A stretch of DNA of 64,000 bases from an uncultured Dialister sp. (lineage in GTDB: Bacteria > Bacillota > Negativicutes > Veillonellales > Dialisteraceae), in NCBI GenBank assembly GCA_900314595.1, contig OMVW01000002.1, positions 1-64,000 on the forward strand. Direction: 5' to 3'. The notes under the pieces are model-generated. The model did no database searches and had not been told where the DNA came from. It saw only the letters and a list, made by a program, of their open reading frames with translations. The translations under genes and the position numbers were made by a program. Positions 7,543-16,374 of this stretch are shown here, one piece after another (positions within the stretch are counted from its first letter, which is position 1; each line of letters starts with the position of its first letter).

Positions 7543-8522
7543 TGGATCTGATGGTATTTCCCGGATTTGTATTTATTGTTGCGGTGGCGGCATTGTCCAT
7601 ACTTCTTCATTTTGTACCGGTTGGATTGTGGATTTCTGCGCTCGCTGCTGATGTAAATATTTCCCTCTTTAATCTGGTGGGAATGCGTATCCGCAGGGTA
7701 GAACCACGGATGATTGTATTGCCCCTCATTAAGGGAACAAAGGCAGGCCTTCCATTGAATGTGAACCAGCTTGAAGCTCATTATCTGGCCGGTGGGAATG
7801 TGGATAATGTGGTGGATGCTCTCATCGCAGCACACCGGGCTCAGATTGAATTGTCTTTTGAACAGGCAGCTGCAATTGATCTGGCCGGTCGTAATGTGCT
7901 GGAAGCTGTTCAGATGAGCGTTAATCCGAAGGTAATCGAGACACCTACGATTTCAGCTGTAGCTAAAAACGGTATAGAGCTGAAAGTAAGGGCTCGTGTT
8001 ACGGTCCGGGCCAATATTGATCGCCTCGTAGGCGGAGCAGGGGAGGCAACTATTATAGCCAGGGTAGGAGAAGGCATTGTAACGACAGTTGGTTCTGCTG
8101 AAAGTCATACAGACGTGCTTGAAAATCCTGATCATATTTCCAGAACTGTTTTAGGTAAGGGACTTGATTCCGGTACTGCTTTTGAAATCCTTTCCATAGA
8201 TATAGCGGATGTGGATGTCGGAAGAAATATCGGTGCTCAGTTGCAGACAGACCAGGCGGAGGCAGATAAGCAGATTGCTCAGGCCAGAGCGGAGGAAAGA
8301 CGTGCCATGGCTGTTGCAAAGGAACAGGAAATGCGAGCCTTTACTCAGGAAATGCAGGCTAAAGTAGTGGAAGCCCAGGCGGAAGTCCCTCATGCAATGG
8401 CATTGGCTCTGGAGAAAGGGAAGCTCGGTGTTATGGATTATTATAATTTGAAAAATATCGCTGCTGATACAGAAATGCGTGAAAATATTGCGGAAGCCGG
8501 AAATCCTGAAGGCCATAAGTAA
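7542..8522 (+). CDS. floA: flotillin-like protein FloA
   Basis: FloA is an SPFH-family scaffold that organises fluid membrane domains and helps multi-protein complexes assemble. The 326-residue product has an N-terminal membrane hairpin (about 5-30), the SPFH domain (about 40-220, including KNGIELKVRARVTVRANIDRLVGG) and a C-terminal Ala/Glu/Gln-rich coiled region (about 225-300). Length and architecture match FloA (YqfA). AGGAG (7528-7532) can serve either TTG at 7539 or ATG at 7542; I take the ATG. It is coupled to nfeD upstream. Unknown genes at 8556 and 8987 follow on the same strand. Confidence 0.95.
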   Translation: MDLMVFPGFVFIVAVAALSILLHFVPVGLWISALAADVNISLFNLVGMRIRRVEPRMIVLPLIKGTKAGLPLNVNQLEAHYLAGGNVDNVVDALIAAHRAQIELSFEQAAAIDLAGRNVLEAVQMSVNPKVIETPTISAVAKNGIELKVRARVTVRANIDRLVGGAGEATIIARVGEGIVTTVGSAESHTDVLENPDHISRTVLGKGLDSGTAFEILSIDIADVDVGRNIGAQLQTDQAEADKQIAQARAEERRAMAVAKEQEMRAFTQEMQAKVVEAQAEVPHAMALALEKGKLGVMDYYNLKNIAADTEMRENIAEAGNPEGHK

Positions 8523-8555
8523 TCGATAAAGACTTAAAGCAAGGTGGAAATAATT

Positions 8556-8951
8556 ATGACACACCAGATGCAAAATCCCGGGGATGAATATGATTTTGCT
8601 TCGCTAAGAGATAAAATAAAGAATGCCTGGGGAATTAAGAAAAAATCAGAGGATTCCGGTGCTTTGAAAAAGAAATTTCAGGAATCATTTGACGAAGAAG
8701 AAAAAAATGCTACAATAGCAGGGAAGAACAGAAAATCGAAAAGGATAGCCGCGTCTCATGCTGTATTGAAGGATAAGAAATATTTGGCTTTCAATTCTTC
8801 TCAGAATCCCGGTTTCAGGTCGGATGGGAGAGGAACTGGCAAAGTCGCTGTTTCATCCCTCTGGACGTCAGACCGGGCTGCCCAATGGGTACTGTATGAG
8901 GCTGTTTTGGGTTTGCCCAGAAGCAGAAACCCCTGGAAACCGGTCCGGTAA
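8556..8951 (+). CDS. hypothetical protein in the flotillin operon
   Basis: I do not recognise this 131-residue protein. The start at 8556 follows AAGGTGG; a GTG at 8544 is inside the ribosome site. The N-terminal two-thirds is highly charged and probably helical (ASLRDKIKNAWGIKKKSED, KKKFQESFDEEEKN); the C-terminal third is richer in Trp, Arg and Pro (SSLWTSDRAAQWVLYEAVLG). No signal peptide or membrane segment is visible, so it is probably cytoplasmic. It lies 33 bp after floA and 35 bp before another small gene with a strong ribosome site, so it probably belongs to the nfeD-floA transcript. Confidence 0.7.
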   Translation: MTHQMQNPGDEYDFASLRDKIKNAWGIKKKSEDSGALKKKFQESFDEEEKNATIAGKNRKSKRIAASHAVLKDKKYLAFNSSQNPGFRSDGRGTGKVAVSSLWTSDRAAQWVLYEAVLGLPRSRNPWKPVR

Positions 8952-8986
8952 ACCGATTATAATCTTCGAAGGAGGGATTATACACA

Positions 8987-9472
8987 GTGGATACATATAA
9001 CGAGGAAATTTACGGTAAAGTGCTTTGGGAGTGCTGCCGGTCAAACACATATATTGTGCTTATGTCTCTGCTATATGTCATCATGAGTGCCGGCGCTATC
9101 ATCATGGCCATTACGCACGATTTGAATCATGGCATTATCCTGTATATTGTTGCTCTTGCAGTGATTGCTTTTTCACTGTTTCGTATTCACAAGCTTCATT
9201 GTCCTGTCGCCCTGATTTGTGAAAAGAAACTTCTCGTTGCGGTTCCCTGGTCTTTTGTTAATTCTGATTATTATATTTCCCTCCGTTCATTTTATATGCC
9301 CGTGGATTATAAAGAGGTGGCCGGGGTTTCCAGTGGCTGGAACAGGCTGTATATTGGTGCCCGGATTACCGGCGGTATTGTGGCACTGCCGGTACAGCTT
9401 TCTTATGTATCTCTGGGGGATAAGATTTATTTTCAGGACTGGGTAGAAAGAAAGCAGGAAGAAGCAGTCTGA
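8987..9472 (+). CDS. hypothetical membrane protein, two predicted helices
   Basis: This 161-residue protein starts with GTG behind a strong GAAGGAGGGA site. Two hydrophobic segments (about 22-45 and 48-66) are followed by a soluble C-terminal half (about 72-155) that looks beta-rich (KKLLVAVPWSFVN, GIVALPVQLSYVSLG). The C-terminal half resembles a pleckstrin-homology-like layout, a short two-helix anchor followed by a cytoplasmic beta domain, but I cannot confirm this by eye. It probably closes the flotillin operon and may be a membrane-microdomain client. Confidence 0.7.
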   Translation: MDTYNEEIYGKVLWECCRSNTYIVLMSLLYVIMSAGAIIMAITHDLNHGIILYIVALAVIAFSLFRIHKLHCPVALICEKKLLVAVPWSFVNSDYYISLRSFYMPVDYKEVAGVSSGWNRLYIGARITGGIVALPVQLSYVSLGDKIYFQDWVERKQEEAV

Positions 9473-9573
9473 TTTCAGGACTTCGAAGTTCGGGTTCTTT
9501 TCGATACCAGTTGATTTAAAGGACATAGTATGATACGATTATGCCATGTTTATTACTCTATGAGGTGATTGAA

Positions 9574-9807
9574 ATGGCAGCTAAAATTACTTATACCATT
9601 CAGGAGGAACTGGGGGATCTCTCGGTTGCGTCCAATGGTTGGAAAAAACAACTGACTTATACGAGTTGGAATAACAGGGATGAAAAATTTGATCTTCGCT
9701 CCTGGAATCCGGATCATACGGCGATGACCAAGGGCTTGACTCTGACTAAAGATGAGCTGTTGAAGCTCCGGGAAATCCTGAACAATCTTGATCTGGACAA
9801 GTATTGA
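9574..9807 (+). CDS. PC4/YdbC-like ssDNA-binding protein
   Basis: The 77-residue product resembles the YdbC family, bacterial relatives of the eukaryotic coactivator PC4 that form dimers binding single-stranded DNA. Visible family features are a short beta-rich N-terminal half with conserved Trp (ASNGWKKQLTYTSWN, FDLRSWNP) and a C-terminal helix (LTKDELLKLREILNNLDL). The start at 9574 follows GAGGTG; an upstream in-frame ATG at 9541 lacks one. A strong terminator follows at 9818, so it is a single-gene unit or the end of a short transcript. The target is unknown. Confidence 0.8.
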   Translation: MAAKITYTIQEELGDLSVASNGWKKQLTYTSWNNRDEKFDLRSWNPDHTAMTKGLTLTKDELLKLREILNNLDLDKY

Positions 9808-9817
9808 TTATAATTTA

Positions 9818-9845
9818 AAAAGGCTCTCCGACAGGAGAGCCTTTT
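9818..9845 (+). terminator. terminator after PC4-like gene
   Basis: AAAAGGCTCTCC (9818-9829) pairs with GGAGAGCCTTTT (9834-9845) around GACA: a 12-bp stem with A and T tracts. Confidence 0.9.
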
Positions 9846-9953
9846 GGCGTATTTAAGGGGTTTAGGTATTCCATCTCTTTTTTTATAGTCGGACGTTATT
9901 TATAAAATGCATCGTCTCTTAGCGGTTTTAATAATAGCTGGAAAGGAGTAAAT

Positions 9954-11168
9954 ATGTCATTCTTGTTTTCAGGGCCTCAGGGGTTAAGAACGAAGCAGGC
10001 GCTGACAGTGGGGCTCGTCGGGCTTCTGGTTAATTCTCTACTTGGTTCTTTTAAAATATTTGCAGGCTGGCAGAGCGGATTTCTGTCCGTTATCGGTGAC
10101 GGGTTCAATAATATCACTGATATGGGATCTGTTACCCTTCTAATGATGACTTTTTATTATGCAGCTAAACCGTCAGACAAGGAGCATCCTTTTGGGCATG
10201 GCAGGTTGGAATACATCAATTCCACTGTTATGGCTGCAGTTATCCTTTATGTGGGAATTACTCTTCTGGTAGAGTCGGCTGAGAAAATCATGAATCCTGT
10301 CGATACGGCTTTTACGCCTCTTGTTACAGAAGTTCTGATTATTGGCCTTCTGGCAAAACTTTTTCTTGCCTGGTGGTACAAGCGGGCAGGAAAGAGATTG
10401 AATTCCACTTCTTTTGATGCTTACAGTGCAGATTCCCTTTCAGATATGCTTTCTACAACAGGCGTACTCATAGCAACTCTCGTAGAGTATTTCTTCCAGA
10501 TTCATATTGATGGCATCATGGGAACCTGTATGTCTCTCTTTATCCTCTGGACCGGTTATGGAATCATGAAAAATGCCATCAATGCCATTCTTGGCTCCAG
10601 TCCGGATACGGAAGTGTATAAGAGGATTAAGGACTGCATTTTGTCCTGCCCCGGTGTTTACGGGGTTCATGATCTGATTGTCCATGATTATGGACCGGAA
10701 AATCATTTCGCCACAGCCCATGTGGAGCTGGATAGTGATTTGAGTCTTGTCCAGAGTCATGAACTGACAGAAAATGTAACGACTATCCTTCGAGAAAAGC
10801 TTCATGTCCAGGCAACGATTCATGCAGATCCGAAAGCGGTTTCCAATCCCCGGGAGGCTGAATATAGAAGAGACCTGGAATCGGCCATATATCGCAGCAG
10901 TCTGCCTTTGTCCTATCATGATTTCTTTGTGGAGGAACGGAATGGAGAAATTCATGTTTCTTTCGAACTGGCCCTTAAAGGTCCATGCAGGCTTAAGGAT
11001 GAAGATATTTATACAATCATATCCGGAAATCTGAAAAAGATGAATCCTGCTTATACGGCGGAAATCATGGTAGACCGCAATTTCATCAGTGGTAAAGTAT
11101 ATGGGGTCGATAAAGACGAAGCGCAGAGAATTGCATCTTTTACGGAGAGTCATGAAAAGAGCAGGTAG
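9954..11168 (+). CDS. cation diffusion facilitator exporter, probably Mn-type
   Basis: CDF proteins export divalent metals using the proton gradient. The 404-residue protein has six predicted transmembrane helices (about residues 15-210) and a long C-terminal cytoplasmic region (about 215-400) holding two ferredoxin-like metal-sensing segments, longer than the ~300-residue minimum. The metal site residues are Asn52 and Asp56 in TM2 (FNNITD) and Asp160 and Asp164 in TM5 (YSADSLSD). This Asn-Asp-Asp-Asp set is the pattern of manganese exporters, unlike the His/Asp set of zinc types. GGAAAGGAG precedes the start. No metal-sensing riboswitch was recognised upstream. Confidence 0.9.
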   Translation: MSFLFSGPQGLRTKQALTVGLVGLLVNSLLGSFKIFAGWQSGFLSVIGDGFNNITDMGSVTLLMMTFYYAAKPSDKEHPFGHGRLEYINSTVMAAVILYVGITLLVESAEKIMNPVDTAFTPLVTEVLIIGLLAKLFLAWWYKRAGKRLNSTSFDAYSADSLSDMLSTTGVLIATLVEYFFQIHIDGIMGTCMSLFILWTGYGIMKNAINAILGSSPDTEVYKRIKDCILSCPGVYGVHDLIVHDYGPENHFATAHVELDSDLSLVQSHELTENVTTILREKLHVQATIHADPKAVSNPREAEYRRDLESAIYRSSLPLSYHDFFVEERNGEIHVSFELALKGPCRLKDEDIYTIISGNLKKMNPAYTAEIMVDRNFISGKVYGVDKDEAQRIASFTESHEKSR

Positions 11169-11260
11169 AAAAATAAGTCCTGAAAATGACAGGTTCAATC
11201 CGATTATTGATAGCAAATGGGGTAAAGGCTCGAATTTGTAAAGAAATATGATTTCGTTTG

Positions 11261-11269
11261 TGATAAAAT
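11261..11269 (+). promoter_or_regulatory. extended -10 promoter of the NlpC/P60 gene
   Basis: TGA followed directly by TAAAAT forms an extended -10 element about 85 bp before the start codon. No good -35 is visible. Confidence 0.5.
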
Positions 11270-11353
11270 ATAGACTGGATTAGCATAAAATAATCGGATT
11301 CTATGAAGCCGTGCATGGGTTTTCCATAACGGAAGCAGTAAGGGAGTGCAGAT

Positions 11354-12097
11354 ATGAAAAAGAAATTATACATACTGCTACTGACAGGCATCCTCGCTTT
11401 GGGTACTGCAGATATATCGATGGCGGATTATATGATCGGTTCAAAGGGGAGTGAAGTTAAAAGTCTCCAGAAGCGACTCAATGTATATGGTTTTAAAGTA
11501 AAAACTGATGGCAATTACAATAAAGCTACCAGCAATGCGGTAAAGAAGTTTCAGAAAAGAAAACATCTTGATGCGGATGGGATTGTCGGCCCTGTCACAT
11601 ACAAAGCATTGATGGGAAAGGTAATGCCGGAAGGAAAGAAAGCCGGGAAAAAAGGAAAATTGGGAAATACGAATTCCCGGATGGGGATTAATGATGCTCT
11701 TGTGAAATGGCACAAGGCGGGCAAGCTCAGTGATAAGGTCCGTGCCATTATGACGGAGGCACAAAAATATGTTGGTGTTCCCTATCAGTTTGGCGGAACA
11801 ACCCCGCGGGGTTTTGACTGCTCCGGATTTATTCAATATGTATTTAACCGAAAGGGAATTTTCCTGCCCCGTGCTGCTGATGAGCAATATTTTTCCGGTA
11901 AAAAGGTTTCCGTAAACTCCCTGGAACCAGGGGATCTGGTATTCTTCCAAACATACGATCAGGGGATTTCCCATTCCGGACTGTATTTGGGAGACGGGTA
12001 TTTTATCAGTGCTACCAGCAGTCGCGGGGTTGCTGTAGCTACTATGAAGAATGGCTATTGGCATGATCGTTATATCGGTGCCAATCGTGTCTTATAA
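11354..12097 (+). CDS. secreted NlpC/P60 peptidoglycan endopeptidase with PG-binding domain
   Basis: This 247-residue protein probably cuts peptide stems of peptidoglycan. It has a signal peptide (about 1-24, ending SMADY), a peptidoglycan-binding type 1 domain (about 27-90, GSEVKSLQKRLN to DGIVGPVTYKAL), a Lys/Gly-rich linker, and an NlpC/P60 domain (about 130-247). The catalytic Cys is in FDCSGF and the His in ISHSGLYLG. The third polar residue, often His in the FIHA context, appears to be Ser here (YFISATSS), so the catalytic geometry may differ slightly. It stands alone between an extended -10 promoter and a terminator. Confidence 0.92.
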   Translation: MKKKLYILLLTGILALGTADISMADYMIGSKGSEVKSLQKRLNVYGFKVKTDGNYNKATSNAVKKFQKRKHLDADGIVGPVTYKALMGKVMPEGKKAGKKGKLGNTNSRMGINDALVKWHKAGKLSDKVRAIMTEAQKYVGVPYQFGGTTPRGFDCSGFIQYVFNRKGIFLPRAADEQYFSGKKVSVNSLEPGDLVFFQTYDQGISHSGLYLGDGYFISATSSRGVAVATMKNGYWHDRYIGANRVL

Positions 12098-12106
12098 GAT
12101 GGATTG

Positions 12107-12150
12107 AAAAGGCTGTATTGGAATATTTTATTTCCTGCAGCCTTTTATTC
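12107..12150 (+). terminator. terminator after NlpC/P60 gene
   Basis: AAAAGGCTG (12107-12115) pairs with CAGCCTTTT (12138-12146), with a long AT-rich loop. Confidence 0.75.
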
Positions 12151-12174
12151 GTAAATGAACCGGGAAGTGATTGA

Positions 12175-12957
12175 ATGAAAATAGGGATGCTGCAGATGGA
12201 TGTGGCAGAAGGGAACAAGGAAAGAAATATCAGGCATGCTTTTGATATGCTGGAAGAAGCAGCCCATCAGGCCAATCTTCTAGTTATGCCTGAATTATGG
12301 ACTATTGGCTATAATTTCAGGGATTTCCAGGAAAGGGTTACTCATGCTAATGACGGATTGCTGAGCAGGCTGTCATCCTTTGCAGAATTTCATCACATAA
12401 CTCTGGCTGCAGGAACCCTTCCTGTTGAGAAAAATGGTATTGTGAAAAATATGGGCCTCATATTTGGCCCCGACGGACGCCTGAAGGCACATTACAGCAA
12501 ACGTCATCTTTTTTATGGTTATCTCGAAGCAGAACTTATGGCGCCGGGTACTCACCTTATGTGTACCGATATCAGTGGAATCAGAACGGGGATGGCCGTA
12601 TGCTATGAATTTTATTTCCCAAAGATGTGGCGAAAAATGGCCAAATCAGGAATCACTCTTGTGCTGGCACCGGCTTCCTGGCCCAGAGTTCATCTGCACC
12701 AGTGGGGAATTCTGACCAGAGCGAGAGCTATAGAAAATGGCATGTGTATCTGCGCAGTCAATATGGTAGGAACCTATCATGGTGTCCAACTGGGAGGTCA
12801 TTCCATGTTTATCGATCCCGTGGGGCAGGTACAGGTGGAAGGGGACTTAGAAGAACATATTTATTATGCTGACTACGATGAAATTAAGTATAAAGATCTG
12901 GGGAGACAGCTGGCGGTCATCCGGCTGGAAAAGGAAATCCGTCCGGAAGGACAATAG
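12175..12957 (+). CDS. nitrilase-superfamily carbon-nitrogen hydrolase
   Basis: The 260-residue protein is a C-N hydrolase with the Glu-Lys-Cys triad visible: Glu40 (MPELW), Lys109 (YSKRHLF) and Cys143 (AVCYEFYFP). Length fits the single-domain omega-amidase/YafV-like branch, which deaminates alpha-keto acid amides or cleaves small amides. The exact substrate cannot be read from the sequence. It has no signal peptide, so it is cytoplasmic. It starts 25 bp after the preceding terminator with only a weak ribosome site (GAAGTGA), and alaS follows under its own promoter. Confidence 0.88.
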   Translation: MKIGMLQMDVAEGNKERNIRHAFDMLEEAAHQANLLVMPELWTIGYNFRDFQERVTHANDGLLSRLSSFAEFHHITLAAGTLPVEKNGIVKNMGLIFGPDGRLKAHYSKRHLFYGYLEAELMAPGTHLMCTDISGIRTGMAVCYEFYFPKMWRKMAKSGITLVLAPASWPRVHLHQWGILTRARAIENGMCICAVNMVGTYHGVQLGGHSMFIDPVGQVQVEGDLEEHIYYADYDEIKYKDLGRQLAVIRLEKEIRPEGQ

Positions 12958-12992
12958 GGTTTCTGAATTTTAATGGTTCCCATGAAATGTAT

Positions 12993-13021
12993 TTGCATGG
13001 TTGCCATAAGTCATATATAAT
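12993..13021 (+). promoter_or_regulatory. alaS promoter
   Basis: TTGCAT (12993-12998) and TATAAT (13016-13021) are spaced by 17 bp, ending about 30 bp before the alaS start. The leader is too short for a T-box. Confidence 0.8.
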
Positions 13022-13051
13022 GAAGAAACAACTACTTTAAGGGGGTATATC

Positions 13052-15661
13052 ATGAAGGGTAACGATATTCGTGAAGCATATCTGTCATTTTTCGAAAACA
13101 AAAAAGGCCATCTGAGAATGAAGAGCTTTTCGCTGATTCCGAAAGATGACCCAAGTCTTCTTCTGATTGGCGCAGGCATGGCACCGCTCAAGCCTTATTT
13201 CACTGGAAAGGTGGAACCACCCAGACACAGAGTAACTACAAGCCAGAAGTGTATTCGTACAGGGGATATTGAAAATGTGGGTCATACGGCCCGCCATCAT
13301 ACTTTCTTTGAAATGCTGGGGAATTTTTCCTTTGGTGATTATTTCAAGAAAGAAGCCATTTCATGGGCCTGGGAATTCCTGACAGAAGTTATCAAGCTGG
13401 ACCAGTCTCGTCTTTATGTCACCATTTATCCGGATGACCAGGAAGCCCATGATTACTGGCATAAGATGATCGGGATTCCGGAAAACCATATTTATCCTTT
13501 AAGTGATAATTTCTGGGAAATCGGGGAAGGACCCTGCGGTCCGGATTCCGAAATCTTTTATGATCAGGGTGAAGAATTTGGTACGGATCCTGAAAACCAG
13601 ATGGGTGGCGATGGTGATCGTTTCCTGGAAATCTGGAACCTTGTATTCAGCCAGTTTGATCGTCAGAAAGATGGCTCCTATCTGCCTCTGGCGAAGAAGA
13701 ACATTGATACCGGCGCAGGTCTTGAACGTATGGCCGCTGTACTTCAGCGTAAAAAGAATAATTTTGAAACAGACCTTTTCTTCCCAATTATTGAGGAAGC
13801 AGCAGCTCTTTCAGGCGTTCCATATGGGAAAAGTCAGCAGGGTGATGTGGCTCTCAAGGTGATTTCTGACCATGCCCGTGCCATTACTAATATGATTGCT
13901 GATGGTATTCTTCCTTCCAATGAAGGCCGCGGCTACGTTCTGAGAAGAATCCTTCGCCGTGCTGTCCGCTATGGCAAACTCCTCGGCATCCAGGACGCTT
14001 TCATGGGACAGATGATTGATGTTGTTATCAATATGATGAAACCGGCTTATCCGGAACTTGTGGATAAACAGGCATTTATTAAAAGGGTAGCCGGTGTGGA
14101 GGAAGAACGCTTCCATGCAACCTTGAATGCCGGAACCGACCTCCTCTCGGAAATGCTGGAAGATGCAAAGAAACATCAGAATACTGTCCTTACAGGAGAT
14201 AAGGTATTCAAACTTTATGATACCTATGGTTTCCCCTGGGAACTGACCGATGAAATTGCAAAGGAACAGGGAATGACCATTGATGAAAAAGGCTTTGAAG
14301 CGGCCATGGCTGAGCAGAAGGAAAGAGCCAGGGCTGCCCGCGCTAAGGTTTCTGCCAAAGTGGCCACCCCGGATACCACAAAACTTGATATTTCCAAATT
14401 GACTGTTGAAGATAAGGATGGAGAAACGAAACTCCTTCTTCTCGGCAGGGATGGAAAAGAAATTACTTCTGCTGCTGATGGAACCGAAGTCACTGCAATC
14501 CTCTCCAATGATCCTTTCCATGCCGAGGGAGGTGGACAGATCGGAGATACCGGTCTCATTGTTGGTGAAGAAGGCACGATTTCCGTAGAGGATACGAAAA
14601 AATTGCCCGATGGCATCGTATATGTGATTGGTACGGTAACTGAAGGCGTAATCAACGAAGGGGAAACGGTAAAAGTGACGGTAGATCGGATCAGAAGAGA
14701 AGATCTGGCCAGAAATCATACTGGTACCCATATGCTTCAGGCAGCACTTCGCAAAGTGCTTGGAGATCAGGTCAATCAGGCAGGTTCCCTTGTATTGCCG
14801 GATCGTCTCCGCTTTGACTTTACCTGGCCGGAACCGCTGAGTGACAAGCAGCTTTCCGAAGTAGAACAGATTGTCAATGATGAAATCATTAAAGCCACTG
14901 ATGTGGATATCACCGAAATGCCTCTGGAAGAGGCAAAGAAAACCGGTGCTATGGCATTGTTTGGTGAAAAATATGGAGATATAGTCCGCGTAGTCACCAT
15001 CCCTGGTTACAGCAAAGAACTCTGTGGCGGAAGCCATGTCAGAAATACTGGCGAAATCGGTTCTTTCCGTATCATCGGCGAAGGCGGTATCGGTTCAGGC
15101 ATTCGCAGAATTGAAGCTGTTACGGGCAAAGCCGCCTATGAACTGATGAAGAAAGACCGGGAAATGCTGAAAGATGTATCCCGGCTTCTGAAAGGTAAAC
15201 CGGACCAGATTACGGAAAAGACCCAAAAGCTTCTGGCAGAAGTAAAAGAACTCCAGCACGAGCTGGATAAACTGAAACAGCAGCAGACAAAAGATGAACT
15301 GGGTGATCTGCTGAAAAATGTTCAGGAAAAGAAAGGAATTCCTTACTTTGGTGCAGTGGTCCATGCAGGAAATATGGATGAACTTCGCAAGGCAGCAGAT
15401 GTGGTGAAAGCGAAGCTTAAAGGCGGAGCATTCATTCTGGGTACTGTTTCCGGCGATAAAGTCAACCTTGTCGGCATGGCTTCTCCTGAAGCAGTTAAAG
15501 CAGGCGTCCATATGGGCAAAGTCGTCGCTAAAGCTGCAAAAATCTGTGGCGGCGGTGGCGGCGGTAAACCGGCAGTTGCACAGGCAGGTGGTCGTGATAC
15601 GGCCAGATTAAATGACGCAGTTGCGGAAGGCATAAAGGCAATCGCCGAAATGCTTGAATAA
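13052..15661 (+). CDS. alaS: alanyl-tRNA synthetase
   Basis: AlaRS charges tRNA-Ala with alanine and edits mischarged Ser and Gly. The 869-residue protein has the class II catalytic domain at the N-terminus (KCIRTGDIENVGHTARHHTF, FEMLGNFSFGDYFK), an editing domain with HTGTHML (near residue 555) and CGGSH (near 656) that together supply the zinc ligands, a coiled coil (about 690-760), and the C-terminal C-Ala domain ending in a Gly-rich stretch (CGGGGGGKPAVAQAGG). Length is normal. AAGGGGG precedes the start. ireB-like, ruvX and a DUF1292 gene follow closely, the usual Firmicute arrangement. Confidence 0.98.
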   Translation: MKGNDIREAYLSFFENKKGHLRMKSFSLIPKDDPSLLLIGAGMAPLKPYFTGKVEPPRHRVTTSQKCIRTGDIENVGHTARHHTFFEMLGNFSFGDYFKKEAISWAWEFLTEVIKLDQSRLYVTIYPDDQEAHDYWHKMIGIPENHIYPLSDNFWEIGEGPCGPDSEIFYDQGEEFGTDPENQMGGDGDRFLEIWNLVFSQFDRQKDGSYLPLAKKNIDTGAGLERMAAVLQRKKNNFETDLFFPIIEEAAALSGVPYGKSQQGDVALKVISDHARAITNMIADGILPSNEGRGYVLRRILRRAVRYGKLLGIQDAFMGQMIDVVINMMKPAYPELVDKQAFIKRVAGVEEERFHATLNAGTDLLSEMLEDAKKHQNTVLTGDKVFKLYDTYGFPWELTDEIAKEQGMTIDEKGFEAAMAEQKERARAARAKVSAKVATPDTTKLDISKLTVEDKDGETKLLLLGRDGKEITSAADGTEVTAILSNDPFHAEGGGQIGDTGLIVGEEGTISVEDTKKLPDGIVYVIGTVTEGVINEGETVKVTVDRIRREDLARNHTGTHMLQAALRKVLGDQVNQAGSLVLPDRLRFDFTWPEPLSDKQLSEVEQIVNDEIIKATDVDITEMPLEEAKKTGAMALFGEKYGDIVRVVTIPGYSKELCGGSHVRNTGEIGSFRIIGEGGIGSGIRRIEAVTGKAAYELMKKDREMLKDVSRLLKGKPDQITEKTQKLLAEVKELQHELDKLKQQQTKDELGDLLKNVQEKKGIPYFGAVVHAGNMDELRKAADVVKAKLKGGAFILGTVSGDKVNLVGMASPEAVKAGVHMGKVVAKAAKICGGGGGGKPAVAQAGGRDTARLNDAVAEGIKAIAEMLE

Positions 15662-15673
15662 GGAGGAATATAT

Positions 15674-15940
15674 ATGTCAGTCTCTGATGAAACAATTTTA
15701 TTTAATACCAATGCAGATGAAGGTGAAAATACCCAGGCAGCCATGATCCTGCAGGAAGTCTATGGTGCTTTAAAAGAAGCGGGTCATAATCCGACAGTTC
15801 AGTTAGTAGGATATCTTGTTTCCGGAGAGCCGACATATATTACCAGTCGTCATGATGCAAGAAGGCTTATCTCCGGAATCGAGAGAGATGAACTGGTCGA
15901 GGAACTGGTGCGCTTTTATGTAAAACATAAAGGACTTTAA
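15674..15940 (+). CDS. IreB-like regulatory protein (UPF0297)
   Basis: The 88-residue protein matches the UPF0297/YrzL/IreB family: TQAAMILQEVYGALKEAGHNP and VGYLVSGEPTYITSRHDAR are the family hallmarks. In Enterococcus, IreB is a phosphorylation target of a PASTA Ser/Thr kinase that influences cephalosporin resistance; whether that role holds here is not known, and no such kinase is in the window. AGGAGG lies before the start. It sits between alaS and ruvX with 1-12 bp gaps, as in other Firmicutes. Confidence 0.9.
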   Translation: MSVSDETILFNTNADEGENTQAAMILQEVYGALKEAGHNPTVQLVGYLVSGEPTYITSRHDARRLISGIERDELVEELVRFYVKHKGL

Positions 15941-15941
15941 T

Positions 15942-16370
15942 ATGCGTATCATGAGTCTTGATGTTGGCTCCCAGACCATCGGCATTGCAGTAAGTGATAT
16001 CTTTGGCTGGACGGCCCAGGGAGTGGAAACAATCCGCCATACCACCAGGGAGGCAGATTTCAAACGTCTCCGGCAATTGACTGACCAGTACAAAGTAGAG
16101 GAGTTTGTGATTGGTATGCCCCTCAATATGAATGGTACCAAGGGAGTTCGTGCAGAACGGACTGAGGAGTTTGCTGCTGAATTGGCACAGGCCTTTCCGG
16201 ACATTCCCTGCCATTTCTGGGATGAACGACTTACTACGGTAATGGCACAGAAAGAACTGATTGCGGCAGATGTGAGCCGCAGGAAACGAAAAAAAGTCAT
16301 TGATAAAATGGCGGCCGTAGCTATCCTTGACGGATACCTCCAGCATTTGTCTTTTAAAAACAGAGGGTAA
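15942..16370 (+). CDS. ruvX: YqgF/RuvX-family pre-16S rRNA nuclease
   Basis: YqgF proteins have an RNase H-like fold; they act in the final processing of the 16S rRNA 5' end and were earlier named as putative Holliday junction resolvases. The 142-residue product shows the first acidic motif MSLDVGSQTIGIAVSD, then FVIGMPLNMNGTKG and the second acidic motif WDERLTT, and ends with the usual IDKMAAVAILDGYL. It begins 1 nt after the UPF0297 stop. Confidence 0.95.
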   Translation: MRIMSLDVGSQTIGIAVSDIFGWTAQGVETIRHTTREADFKRLRQLTDQYKVEEFVIGMPLNMNGTKGVRAERTEEFAAELAQAFPDIPCHFWDERLTTVMAQKELIAADVSRRKRKKVIDKMAAVAILDGYLQHLSFKNRG

Positions 16371-16374
16371 ATTT

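Noticed and set aside
13811..15037. A 408-codon open frame on the minus strand across alaS.
   Set aside because: It lies fully opposite a conserved gene, has no ribosome site or domain signature, and is explained by alaS codon use.
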